Below, in pieces: positions 23,431 to 31,237 of a stretch of 64,000 nucleotides of DNA (position 1 is its first letter; every line of letters starts with the position of its first letter). Source of the DNA: Paraburkholderia ginsengiterrae (GTDB lineage: Bacteria > Pseudomonadota > Gammaproteobacteria > Burkholderiales > Burkholderiaceae); NCBI RefSeq assembly GCF_001645125.1, contig NZ_LXKA01000011.1, forward strand, positions 124,001 through 188,000, given 5' to 3'. The position numbers and the translations under genes are program-made. The notes under the pieces are model-generated. The model was not told the origin of the DNA. It worked only from the letters and a program-made list of their open reading frames with translations, and made no database searches.

Positions 23431-25032
23431 ATGGCAAACACAAATTCCGCCGATATCGTCGTGGTCGGGTCGGGCGTGGCAGGCGGACTGGTCGCGCATC
23501 AGATGGCGTTGGCCGGCGCGTCGGTGATCCTGCTCGAAGCGGGACCGCGCATTCCGCGCTGGCAGATCGTCGAGAACTTCCGCAACTCGCCGGCCAAGTC
23601 GGACTTCGCAACGCCGTATCCGTCGACCTCGTATGCGCCACATCCCGAGTACGCGCCGGCCAACAACTATCTGATCCAGAAGGGCGACTATCCGTACAAC
23701 TCACAGTACGTGCGACTGGTGGGCGGCACGACCTGGCACTGGGCCGCCGCCGCGTGGCGTCTGTTGCCGTCGGACTTCCAGTTGCACAAGCTGTATGGCG
23801 TGGGACGCGATTGGCCGTATCCGTATGAAACGCTGGAGCCGTGGTATTTCGCGGCTGAAGTGCAGCTTGGCGTATCGGGTCCCGACAGTTCGGTCGATCT
23901 CGGCTCGCCGCGCTCGCGGCCTTATCCGATGAGCGCGCTGCCGCTGTCGTACATGGATCAGCGCTTCAGCGAAGTGCTCAACGCACAGGGTTTCAAGGTG
24001 GTGCCTGAGCCGGTGGCGCGCAACAGCCGTCCTTACGATGCGCGGCCGACCTGTTGCGGCAACAACAATTGCATGCCGATCTGCCCGATTGCCGCGATGT
24101 ACAACGGCGTGGTGCACGCGGAAAAGGCCGAGCAGGCCGGAGCGAAGCTGATTCCCGAAGCCGTGGTGTACCGCGTCGAAGCGGACAACAAAGGGCTGAT
24201 CACGGCGGTTCACTACAAGGACCCGAGCGGCAACAGCACGCGCGTGACCGGCAAGCTGTTCGTGCTCGCCGCCAACGGCATCGAAACACCCAAGCTGATG
24301 CTGATGTCGACCTCGGATAAATTTCCGCATGGCGTGGGTAACAGCTCCGATCAGGTGGGCCGCAATCTGATGGACCATCCCGGCACCGGCGTCACCTTTC
24401 TCGCCAATGAGCCGCTGTGGCCCGGACGCGGGCCGATGGAGATGACCTCGATCGTCAATTTCCGCGACGGCGCGTTCCGCTCCGATTACTCGTCGAAAAA
24501 ACTGCATCTGTCGAACGGCGTGCCGACCATGAGCGTGACCGCCGACCTGCTGAAAAAAGGTCTCACCGGTGCCGAGCTTGACCGTCAGATTCGCGATCGC
24601 GCGGCGCGCACGCTGAACATCAACAGCTTTCACGAGCATCTGCCGGAGCCGCAGAATCGCGTGCTGCCCTCGGCGGATCATAAAGACGCGCTCGGCATTC
24701 CGCAGCCCGAGATTTACTACTCGATCAACGACTACGTAAAGAAAAGCGCGGCCAATACACACGAGCTGTATGCACAGATCGCCGGACTATTCGGCGGCGC
24801 CGAGGTGTCGTTCGACGACACCTTCGCGCCCAACAATCACATCATGGGCACCACGATCATGGGCAGCGACCCGGCGGATTCGGTGGTCGACGCGGATTGC
24901 CGCACGCATGACCACTCCAATCTGTTCATCGCCAGCAGCGGCGTAATGCCGACCGCTGCATCGGTGAATTGCACGCTGACGATCGCCGCCTTGTCGCTGA
25001 AACTGGCCGACAAGCTCAAGCGCGAAATCTGA
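23431..25032 (+). CDS. FAD-dependent glucose dehydrogenase alpha subunit (GMC oxidoreductase)
   Basis: This is the catalytic flavoprotein that oxidises the sugar, in known homologues at glucose C1. It has 533 residues and an N-terminal FAD motif VVVGSGVAGG (about 11-19). A Cys cluster CCGNNNCMPIC (Cys208, 209, 214, 218) matches the ligands of the 3Fe-4S cluster reported for the B. cepacia enzyme. C-terminal GMC features are APNNHIMGTTIMG and SSGVMPTAASVN. No signal peptide is present, so export should depend on the gamma subunit. The start at 23431 follows AGAGGG, and an upstream frame extension is non-homologous. The beta subunit starts 19 bases downstream. Confidence 0.92.
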   Translation: MANTNSADIVVVGSGVAGGLVAHQMALAGASVILLEAGPRIPRWQIVENFRNSPAKSDFATPYPSTSYAPHPEYAPANNYLIQKGDYPYNSQYVRLVGGTTWHWAAAAWRLLPSDFQLHKLYGVGRDWPYPYETLEPWYFAAEVQLGVSGPDSSVDLGSPRSRPYPMSALPLSYMDQRFSEVLNAQGFKVVPEPVARNSRPYDARPTCCGNNNCMPICPIAAMYNGVVHAEKAEQAGAKLIPEAVVYRVEADNKGLITAVHYKDPSGNSTRVTGKLFVLAANGIETPKLMLMSTSDKFPHGVGNSSDQVGRNLMDHPGTGVTFLANEPLWPGRGPMEMTSIVNFRDGAFRSDYSSKKLHLSNGVPTMSVTADLLKKGLTGAELDRQIRDRAARTLNINSFHEHLPEPQNRVLPSADHKDALGIPQPEIYYSINDYVKKSAANTHELYAQIAGLFGGAEVSFDDTFAPNNHIMGTTIMGSDPADSVVDADCRTHDHSNLFIASSGVMPTAASVNCTLTIAALSLKLADKLKREI

Positions 25033-25051
25033 GCCGCCACGGAGAGCCACC

Positions 25052-26476
25052 ATGACGAAGAACACCTCTCGCGTGCAACCGGCCGATGCGCTGATGCGGC
25101 AAGCGCGCCGCCATCCCTTCAGGGTCGCGACGCTGGCGGCGGCTTTTTCGCTGTTTGCGCTCTATGTCGCCTGGCACGAGGCACACGGCCCCGGCGCGCG
25201 GCATAACGATGAGCTGCCCATCCTCCAGGCTCGCGCGGACGACAATGCACAACCGGCCGATGGCGCGGCAATGCCCGCTGCCGCGGCCGGCGGCGATCTG
25301 GTCAAGCGCGGCGAGTACCTTGCACGCGCCGGCGACTGCGTGGCCTGCCACACGGCCGACAAAGCCCGTCCTTACGCGGGCGGTCTGCAGATCAACACGC
25401 CGTTCGGCACTATCGTGACGCCGAACATCACGCCGAACCCCGACACCGGCATCGGCCGATGGAACGATGCCGATTTTCTGCGCGCGATGCATGAAGGCAT
25501 CGGCAAGAGCGGTGAGCGGCTTTATCCGGCGTTCCCGTATGCGGAGTACACCAAGGTCACCGATCAGGACGTGCTGGCCATTCGCGCGTACCTGAATACG
25601 CTCACGCCGATCCACTACGCACCGCCGGCCAACAGCCTGAAATTCCCGTTCAACCAGCGCTGGCTGATGGTGTTCTGGAATCTGTTCAATTTCACCGAGG
25701 GCCGCTTTGTGCCCGATCCCAAGCAAAGCGCCGAGTGGAATCGCGGCGCGTATCTGGTGGAGGGACTCGCGCATTGCGAGGAGTGTCATACGCCGCGTAA
25801 TTTCATGCAGGGGCTGAAGTCGAGTTCGCGTTTTTCAGGCGAGGTGCAAGCCGGGTGGCACGCCTACAACATCACACCGGACAAGAACAGCGGCGTGGGC
25901 AACTGGAGCGACGACGAACTGGTGTCGTACCTGTCGACCGGCGCTGCGCCTGGCCGGGCCAATGCAGCCGGTCCGATGGCCGAAGTGGTGAGCGACAGCA
26001 CGCAATACCTGACGCATGAGGACCTCGGTTCGATCGTCAAGTATTTGCGCACGGTGCCGGCGGTCAGCGGCGGCGAAGTGCGCGCGCGCGATCAATGGGG
26101 CCATCCCGCCGACGCCGTTACGGCGCTTCGCGGCACCGCGATCACGGGGGTGAACGGTGCGCAACTGTTCGTGGCCAATTGCGCGACGTGCCACAACTGG
26201 ACGGGCCAGGGCGTGGGCGCGAGCGCACCGGGTGCGTATCCCTCGCTGATTCACAACTCGGCGGTGGGCGCGGGCGACGCCAACAATCTGACGATGGTGA
26301 TCCTGCACGGCGTCAGCCGTACGACCAAGGATGCGGATGTGTTGATGCCCGCCTTCGGCAACGAACTCACCGACGAGCAGGTGGCCGCCATCACCAACTA
26401 CGTGACCCAGCAGTTCGGCAATCCGCAGTCGACCGTGACGGCCGACCAGGTTGCCAAATTGCGGACTCAGCAATAG
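25052..26476 (+). CDS. Triheme cytochrome c subunit (beta) of the glucose dehydrogenase complex
   Basis: Three CxxCH sites are visible: CVACH (96-100), CEECH (242-246) and CATCH (377-381). The 474-residue protein begins with an uncleaved-anchor-like segment (about 25-41, ATLAAAFSLFALYVAW). In the characterised family it takes electrons from the alpha subunit's Fe-S cluster and passes them to quinone or other acceptors at the periplasmic face. Distal Met ligands probably lie after each heme. It is the last gene of a gamma-alpha-beta operon that ends in a hairpin at 26492. Confidence 0.92.
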   Translation: MTKNTSRVQPADALMRQARRHPFRVATLAAAFSLFALYVAWHEAHGPGARHNDELPILQARADDNAQPADGAAMPAAAAGGDLVKRGEYLARAGDCVACHTADKARPYAGGLQINTPFGTIVTPNITPNPDTGIGRWNDADFLRAMHEGIGKSGERLYPAFPYAEYTKVTDQDVLAIRAYLNTLTPIHYAPPANSLKFPFNQRWLMVFWNLFNFTEGRFVPDPKQSAEWNRGAYLVEGLAHCEECHTPRNFMQGLKSSSRFSGEVQAGWHAYNITPDKNSGVGNWSDDELVSYLSTGAAPGRANAAGPMAEVVSDSTQYLTHEDLGSIVKYLRTVPAVSGGEVRARDQWGHPADAVTALRGTAITGVNGAQLFVANCATCHNWTGQGVGASAPGAYPSLIHNSAVGAGDANNLTMVILHGVSRTTKDADVLMPAFGNELTDEQVAAITNYVTQQFGNPQSTVTADQVAKLRTQQ

Positions 26477-26491
26477 TGACCGCGTAGAGAT

Positions 26492-26522
26492 GGGATTTCC
26501 GGTAAGGCCTGCCGGAAATCCC
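26492..26522 (+). terminator. Terminator-like hairpin after the dehydrogenase operon
   Basis: A perfect 11-bp stem GGGATTTCCGG / CCGGAAATCCC with a 9-base loop lies 16 bases after the stop. Only a short TTT follows, so it may be a weak or Rho-assisted terminator. Confidence 0.65.
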
Positions 26523-26622
26523 CTGCTTTCGCGTGAATTTCGGTCATCTTCACTCTCCGGAGCGCCAGGATAGGATAGGCAACGCTCACACACGGTCGTG
26601 CGTGCGGCATTATCATGATCCC

Positions 26623-27360
26623 ATGGCTTCCGTACTCGTCAATTCAGTTCAACATCACGCGACCAACGTGCGCGGGCGCGACTTCGTGGTTGGCGATCTG
26701 CATGGCTGCGTCGATGCATTGCGCTATCTGCTGCGCGTGATTACGTTCGACCCGGAGAATGACCGGCTCTTTTCGGTCGGCGATCTGGTGGACCGCGGTG
26801 AGCATTCCGAACAGGCCCTGGCGCTGCTCGACAAGCCGTGGTTCTTCGCCGTGCTTGGCAATCACGAGGACACGCTGTGCGCCGTCGCCGACGGACGCGT
26901 GCGGCGCCAGTGGTGGTATGGCATCGGCGGCCTATGGGCGACGGCCCTGTCCGACGAACGCTTGCAGCATTACGCGGAAATCCTGCAGACGCTGCCGCTG
27001 GCACGTGTAGTCGGCAGTGGCAAAGACCGCTTCAATATTTTGCATGCCGAATTTTTCGGCTCGGACGCCGAACTCGACGCGGGGAATTATTCCGACGAAA
27101 CCCGCCAGCGCTTGCTATGGGGACGCGACCTCGCGCTGGGTAATGGCGATCCACAACGGCAGCGCGGTCTCTCGCTGACCTATTGCGGCCATACGCCGAT
27201 GCGCGACATCAAGCAGGTCGGCTCGCAGGTATTTATCGACACCGGTGCATTCGGACCGGGCGGCAAGCTCACCATCGTCGAGCCGCTGGCGTTGCGGCGC
27301 TGGTCGATCTCGGTCGACGAAGCTCGCGCGGAAGGGGCGGCGGCGCTGGCGCTGCCATGA
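26623..27360 (+). CDS. PPP-family metallophosphoesterase (bacterial/lambda-type protein phosphatase-like)
   Basis: All metal-site motifs of the calcineurin/PPP superfamily are present: GDLHGC (GDxHG), GDLVDRG (GDxxDRG), GNHED (GNHE) and GHTPM near the end. The length is 245 residues, close to the lambda phosphatase and PrpA/PrpB class, which bind two metal ions and dephosphorylate Ser/Thr or other phosphoesters. A close alternative is a diadenosine-tetraphosphatase-like enzyme. I chose the ATG at 26623 because the conserved first strand (RGRDFVVGDLHG) begins about 20 residues in. The gene is convergent with the RES toxin gene. Confidence 0.85.
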   Translation: MASVLVNSVQHHATNVRGRDFVVGDLHGCVDALRYLLRVITFDPENDRLFSVGDLVDRGEHSEQALALLDKPWFFAVLGNHEDTLCAVADGRVRRQWWYGIGGLWATALSDERLQHYAEILQTLPLARVVGSGKDRFNILHAEFFGSDAELDAGNYSDETRQRLLWGRDLALGNGDPQRQRGLSLTYCGHTPMRDIKQVGSQVFIDTGAFGPGGKLTIVEPLALRRWSISVDEARAEGAAALALP

Positions 27361-27387
27361 TGCGGCGCGCGCCTGCGTGCTGAGTCG

Positions 27388-28089
27388 TCAGCCGATCTGG
27401 TTGAGTTCGAACACGATATCCACACTCGTGCCGTTCCAGTTGTATTCCAGATACGCCGCGTGATGGCAGTCGCGCAGCAGCGTTGTGCTGAACGCGGCGA
27501 GACATTCCCCGCCATCATCCCGCACGGACGGATACGCGATGCCTGGCGCGCCGGCTTCGCGCACTGCGCGGCCGAGCGATTGTCCGGGCAGATAGTCGTC
27601 GGGCGACAGCACCGCGAGATCGAGCGTAGTGTCTTCGCGGATGTCCACCACGAGGCCTTGCGCGACGACCGTGTAGAGCCGCATCTGCTGGCGCATGGGC
27701 GGCTCGGCCGTCGCCGCCAGAAATTTTCCCGAGTGATAACGCGTTTCGGCGATTGCGGTGGCGCGTGAGCGGGCGCAATAGAACACGCCGTAGGTGCCGT
27801 CGGAGAAGCGGCTGCCGAGCGGATTCAGATGCGTCAACGCGGCCATGATCGGCCCGTAACCGGGCCCGAAGCGACGCTCTTCGCGTGGCACCAGATCGAG
27901 TTCGCCGACTTCGGTGCGCAAGCGGTCGTTGGTCATGGCCTCGAGCGCGTACAGCGCGTCGAAATCTTCCGGCGAAGCCACGCGGTCGAATAGATTGATG
28001 GCCGGAAAGCGTGTGGGAATCACGCGATACGCGGGCGACCAGTCGAGCGGCGCGGTGCGCCAGCGGTCCTGCCAATGCGGTTGTGTCAC
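27388..28089 (-). CDS. RES-domain toxin of a RES/Xre toxin-antitoxin pair
   Basis: The 233-residue protein carries the RES family signature: YRVIPTRF near the N-terminus, RFSDGTYGVFYCA (about 94-106), Glu115 in AETRYHSG, and Ser188 in YPSVRDDGGE. RES toxins with known activity resemble ADP-ribosyltransferases and deplete NAD+ or modify PRPP synthetase. The start GTG (28087-28089) overlaps the antitoxin stop as GTGA, which is the usual antitoxin-first arrangement. The same frame is open upstream to 28608, but that part is the out-of-frame shadow of the antitoxin. All three name-giving residues appear intact, so the toxin may be active. Confidence 0.88.
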   Translation of the reverse strand: MTQPHWQDRWRTAPLDWSPAYRVIPTRFPAINLFDRVASPEDFDALYALEAMTNDRLRTEVGELDLVPREERRFGPGYGPIMAALTHLNPLGSRFSDGTYGVFYCARSRATAIAETRYHSGKFLAATAEPPMRQQMRLYTVVAQGLVVDIREDTTLDLAVLSPDDYLPGQSLGRAVREAGAPGIAYPSVRDDGGECLAAFSTTLLRDCHHAAYLEYNWNGTSVDIVFELNQIG

Positions 28090-28523
28090 GCCCAGCCGCC
28101 TCGCATTGCATCGAGATACTGGCGCACGGCCACGAGATCGCTGATGTTGCCGGCCAGCATGCGGTCCAGCGCACGGCGGCCGCCGAATGGCGGCGCGCTG
28201 TTGGGGCGCTTGATCCAGGTGTCCGCGGCGCTGGCCTGCGGCAGCAGGATTTGCAGCGCTTTGTAGATGCCGAGCAGCAGCGACAGGCGTTCCAGCGTGT
28301 CGCGCCCGAGGCGGGCGGTCTCCGGCGTGGCCTTCCATTTGAAATAGGTGGAGCGGCCGGGCGAGCCGAGCAGCACGATTTGCTCCTCGGCGCTCAAGTC
28401 CCAGTCGCGCGCGATGTTGAAGAACGCGCGTAGACCCGCCGCGGACATTTCCGTTAGCGAAGGCGTCGAAGCGGGCCGGCGAATCGGCGCTTCGGGCTGG
28501 GTGGCACGGGCAGCATGAGCCAT
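28086..28523 (-). CDS. Xre/ParS-type (DUF2384) antitoxin
   Basis: The 145-residue protein has the two-part layout of RES antitoxins. A helical DNA-binding Xre-like N-half (LRAFFNIARDWDLSAEEQIV, then LLGSPGRSTYFKWK) is followed by the DUF2384 toxin-binding C-half (RLSLLLGIYKALQILLP, then APPFGGRRALDRMLAG). It should neutralise the RES toxin encoded immediately downstream and repress its own promoter. Ribosome site AAGGAC lies 11 bases before the ATG. The N-terminal 22 residues look disordered. Confidence 0.87.
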   Translation of the reverse strand: MAHAARATQPEAPIRRPASTPSLTEMSAAGLRAFFNIARDWDLSAEEQIVLLGSPGRSTYFKWKATPETARLGRDTLERLSLLLGIYKALQILLPQASAADTWIKRPNSAPPFGGRRALDRMLAGNISDLVAVRQYLDAMRGGWA

Positions 28524-28556
28524 GAGCGGGTAAGTCCTTATGTGTACTTGAAATTA

Positions 28557-28584
28557 ATTCTAGTCTAAATATGGATTTTTGCAA
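28557..28584 (-). promoter_or_regulatory. Candidate promoter of the RES/Xre operon
   Basis: On the minus strand TTGCAA (28584-28579) and TAGAAT (28562-28557) are separated by 16 bases, giving a leader of about 30 bases. This AT-rich stretch is the likely target of antitoxin autoregulation. A plus-strand TATAAT (28590-28595) for the next gene lies beside it. Confidence 0.5.
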
Positions 28585-28636
28585 AAGAATATAATTCCGG
28601 CTCGTCATGCAAGCCGAAAATCAGGAGAAGCAGGAG

Positions 28637-29281
28637 ATGCGGGTTCGAGCAGTAGCAGTAGCCGCGGCGTTTGCCGCGTTGTGTGTGTCGGGCGCGGCCA
28701 TGGCCTCGGGTTACGCCGAAGTATGGAATCCGCCCGAGTCGACCGGGCATGTCGCGAAACAGCCGAAGAAAAAGTCGGGTGCGGCCAAGGTCAAGCCTGC
28801 CGCCGGTTCAAAAGCCGGCGCGAAGCACGTGGCGGGTGCAAAGCATTCTGCGCCGCACGTGATGGCTGCATCGGCATCGGGACACAGCAATAAGGCGGCG
28901 CAGGGACATGTCAAGCCAGTGGCGGCCAAGGGTGTAACGAAGAGCGGGGCCGGGACGGCAGGTGCGCGCAAGACGCCATCGAAAGCGGCCCTGATGGTGC
29001 AGAGTGACAAGCCACATGCGAAGCAACACGCGGCGTCGCATGCGCAAGTCGCTCAGGCGAAAACGGGGCAAGGCAAGATCGTGCGTGCCAATCTGGTCCA
29101 AGGCCACACGGCTCGTCCTCATGTGGTGAAGGTCGCGGCCAAAACCGGCGCGGCGAAGCCGGCGGCATCTCATGCGAATGTGCCGGCCCAAAGCGCAAAC
29201 GTTAGCGCCAGCCCGTCATCAAACGTAACGAACAATCCGGCGACTGCCAGCAGCGGTTCGTTGCCGCCGATTTTGCACTGA
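28637..29281 (+). CDS. Secreted Lys/Ala/His-rich low-complexity protein, unknown function
   Basis: I do not recognise a family. From the chosen ATG the protein begins with a clear Sec signal (MRVRAVAVAAAFAALCVSGA, cleavage probably after AMA-S). About 190 residues follow, dominated by Ala, Lys, His, Gly and Val, with repeated motifs such as KPA, HVKP, AKH and KTG. The mature chain is strongly basic, disordered-looking and Cys-free. AGGAGAA lies about 9 bases before 28637. An in-frame ATG at 28607 would sit only 11 bases after the TATAAT at 28590-28595 and spoil the signal peptide. Nucleic-acid, polyanion or metal binding in the envelope is possible but unproven. Confidence 0.6.
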   Translation: MRVRAVAVAAAFAALCVSGAAMASGYAEVWNPPESTGHVAKQPKKKSGAAKVKPAAGSKAGAKHVAGAKHSAPHVMAASASGHSNKAAQGHVKPVAAKGVTKSGAGTAGARKTPSKAALMVQSDKPHAKQHAASHAQVAQAKTGQGKIVRANLVQGHTARPHVVKVAAKTGAAKPAASHANVPAQSANVSASPSSNVTNNPATASSGSLPPILH

Positions 29282-29299
29282 TCAAGCGCTCAGGCCGTC

Positions 29300-29701
29300 T
29301 CACGCCGCTTTACGTGGACGGCCGCCTTTCTTGCCGTTTTCGCGTGCAGCCGCTGACTTTGCCTCGGATTTGACGCTGCCGCCGCTGCGCCCGATATCGC
29401 GCATCCAAGCTTTCGAGCCGAATACGCCGTCGATCAAACCGTGTACCGACACCACGACGTCGAGCGCCGGAAACACAAGCGCCGAACCGAGGCCAAAGAG
29501 CTGGATTTCGCGAAGATGCGCGGCAGTCGCGTTGTGCAGGCCTTCGATATAGGCGACTGGCACCAGCAGGGATATGCCGTTGGTCAGCATGATGTCGAGA
29601 CGTTTGGTACGCGGCTTGTAGCATGCGCTGCGTGCGGCGGGCCGCCTGGCAGTCTCGGCGCCGCGCTCCTGCGCAAGCCGCCATTCTTCGCTGCTGTTCA
29701 T
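29300..29701 (-). CDS. DUF2442 family protein with AT-hook-like tail
   Basis: The 133-residue protein has the DUF2442 core at about residues 35-90 (KRLDIMLTNGISLLVPVAYI, followed by a LREIQLFGLGSALVFPALDV stretch). This small family is often found next to DUF4160 proteins in toxin-antitoxin-like contexts. No DUF4160 partner is seen here. The C-terminus ends GKKGGRPRKAA, and its GRPRK matches an AT-hook core, suggesting DNA minor-groove contact. The ATG at 29699-29701 is preceded by GGAGAGGAA, and a start 9 codons earlier is less well supported. It converges with the secreted basic protein gene. Confidence 0.75.
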   Translation of the reverse strand: MNSSEEWRLAQERGAETARRPAARSACYKPRTKRLDIMLTNGISLLVPVAYIEGLHNATAAHLREIQLFGLGSALVFPALDVVVSVHGLIDGVFGSKAWMRDIGRSGGSVKSEAKSAAARENGKKGGRPRKAA

Positions 29702-29795
29702 GAGTGGATTCCTCTCCAGGCGGAGCACAGGAACGGCACCATATCATTGAATTACCGTAGCCGCTTGGGTTTATGGGATCTCGCGTGCGTCTGCC

Positions 29796-30647
29796 TCAAG
29801 CGCTCGCCAGCCCACTCGTCACCAACCGCAGCGTCTCCACCGACCGCTTGTCCCGCACACGCGAATGCAGCGTCACGCGCGACTCCGGCAGTGGCGGCAA
29901 ACCCAGCCGCGCGCCGACGTCGACCAGTCCGCGCGGCGCCACTCTGCGCGCGAGCGGCGACACCGCCAGCCCCGCCGCCACCGCGGCGCCCACGGCGGCC
30001 ACGCCGCCGCCCACGAACACCTCCTGCCAGCCGATACCAGCCTCCACGAGCGTTCGCAGCGCCACGTCGCGCACGTTGCACGGCGGACTCAATAGCGCCA
30101 GCGCCAACGGCTCGCCGACGCGCGGCAGCCAGGCCGGCGTGGCGAGCCAGCCAAGCGGTTCGCTGAACAAAGCCTGGGCGTCGTCGCGCGGAGGCTCGTC
30201 GGCGCCGTAGCGGACGATCGCCGCGTCGAGACGGCGTTCGTCGAATTGCGCCAGCAGCGCCGCCGACGTACCCAGATGCAATTCGACGACCAAACCCGGA
30301 TCGTGGGCATTGAGCCGCCCGAGCAACAGCGGCAGGTCCGGCCCCGCGACATGCTCGCTCAGCCCCAGCACGAGCCGCCGCCGCTCGATCGACAGCGAGC
30401 CCAGCGCGCGTTCATGCGCGTTCAACAGGTCGCGGGCCGCGCCGAGAAACGCGTTGCCGTCCGCGGAGAGGCGCACCACGCGGGGCGTGCGCTCCAGCAA
30501 TTGCTTGCCCAGATGCGCTTCGAGCCGCTTGAGCTTCAGGCTGACGGCCGATTGCGTGGTGTCGAGCGCGTCCGCGGCACGCGTGAAACTGTGCAGATCG
30601 GCGACCAGAACGAAGGCCCGAACCGCATCGAGATCGAGGACTTTCAT
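29796..30647 (-). CDS. LysR-family transcriptional regulator
   Basis: The 283-residue protein has the winged-helix domain at about residues 4-62 (FTRAADALDTTQSAVSLKLK recognition region, then RLEAHLGKQLLERTPRVVRL). A periplasmic-binding-like effector domain follows (about 88-280). It is transcribed divergently from the tautomerase gene across a 111-base AT-rich gap, the standard LysR layout, so it probably controls that gene and itself. The effector is unknown. Confidence 0.9.
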   Translation of the reverse strand: MKVLDLDAVRAFVLVADLHSFTRAADALDTTQSAVSLKLKRLEAHLGKQLLERTPRVVRLSADGNAFLGAARDLLNAHERALGSLSIERRRLVLGLSEHVAGPDLPLLLGRLNAHDPGLVVELHLGTSAALLAQFDERRLDAAIVRYGADEPPRDDAQALFSEPLGWLATPAWLPRVGEPLALALLSPPCNVRDVALRTLVEAGIGWQEVFVGGGVAAVGAAVAAGLAVSPLARRVAPRGLVDVGARLGLPPLPESRVTLHSRVRDKRSVETLRLVTSGLASA

Positions 30648-30758
30648 TTTCAGTATAAATAGATGAAATAATCAATGATGTCTGTTTATTATGACTGAGC
30701 GCGCCTAAAGTGTGTTTACCCAAGCAACACCACATCAACGCAACCAAGGAGATTCATC

Positions 30759-31142
30759 ATGCCGCTCACACGAATTGCATTGCGCACCGGCAAGTCCGTC
30801 GAGTACCGGAAGGCGGTGTCGGACAGCATCCAGCGCTCGCTGGTGGACACCTTCAACGTGCCGAAGGACGACATCTTCATGCTGATCACCGAGCACGATG
30901 CCGGCAATTTTGTGTACGACAACCAGTATCTGAACGTCGAGCGCAGCGACGATCTGGTGATGATCCAGATCACGCTCAATAACACCCGCACGCTCGAACA
31001 GAAAAAAGCGTTGTACGCGCGCATGGCGGACGAACTGGCGAAGTCGCCGGGGCTGCGGCGAGAGGACGTGCTCATCAATCTCGTCGAGGTGCTGAAGGAG
31101 AACTGGTCGTTCGGCAACGGCATTGCGCAGTACGCGCTGTGA
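30759..31142 (+). CDS. Tautomerase-superfamily protein
   Basis: The 127-residue protein begins MPLTRIALRTGKSVEYRKAV. Removal of Met exposes Pro1, the catalytic base of the 4-oxalocrotonate tautomerase/MSAD superfamily. The rest shows the duplicated beta-alpha-beta pattern, with ADELAKSPGLRREDVLINLV and ENWSFGNG near the C-terminus, as in long tautomerase-family proteins. Substrates in this branch vary (malonate semialdehyde, phenylpyruvate, halo-acrylates) and cannot be read here. Ribosome site AAGGAG lies 9 bases upstream. Regulation by the divergent LysR protein is likely. Confidence 0.87.
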   Translation: MPLTRIALRTGKSVEYRKAVSDSIQRSLVDTFNVPKDDIFMLITEHDAGNFVYDNQYLNVERSDDLVMIQITLNNTRTLEQKKALYARMADELAKSPGLRREDVLINLVEVLKENWSFGNGIAQYAL

Positions 31143-31237
31143 CGGCGGTCGTCGCTGTGTAGCGTGCGCGCCGTGGCGCGGGTTGGCGTCGTTATAATGA
31201 TTCGTCGCCTTTTCCCGGCCATCGGCCGCTCTACGCC

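Noticed and set aside
28090-28608. N-terminal extension of the RES toxin frame to 28608
   Set aside because: That stretch is the alternate frame of the antitoxin gene; the RES homology begins at the GTG overlapping the antitoxin stop.
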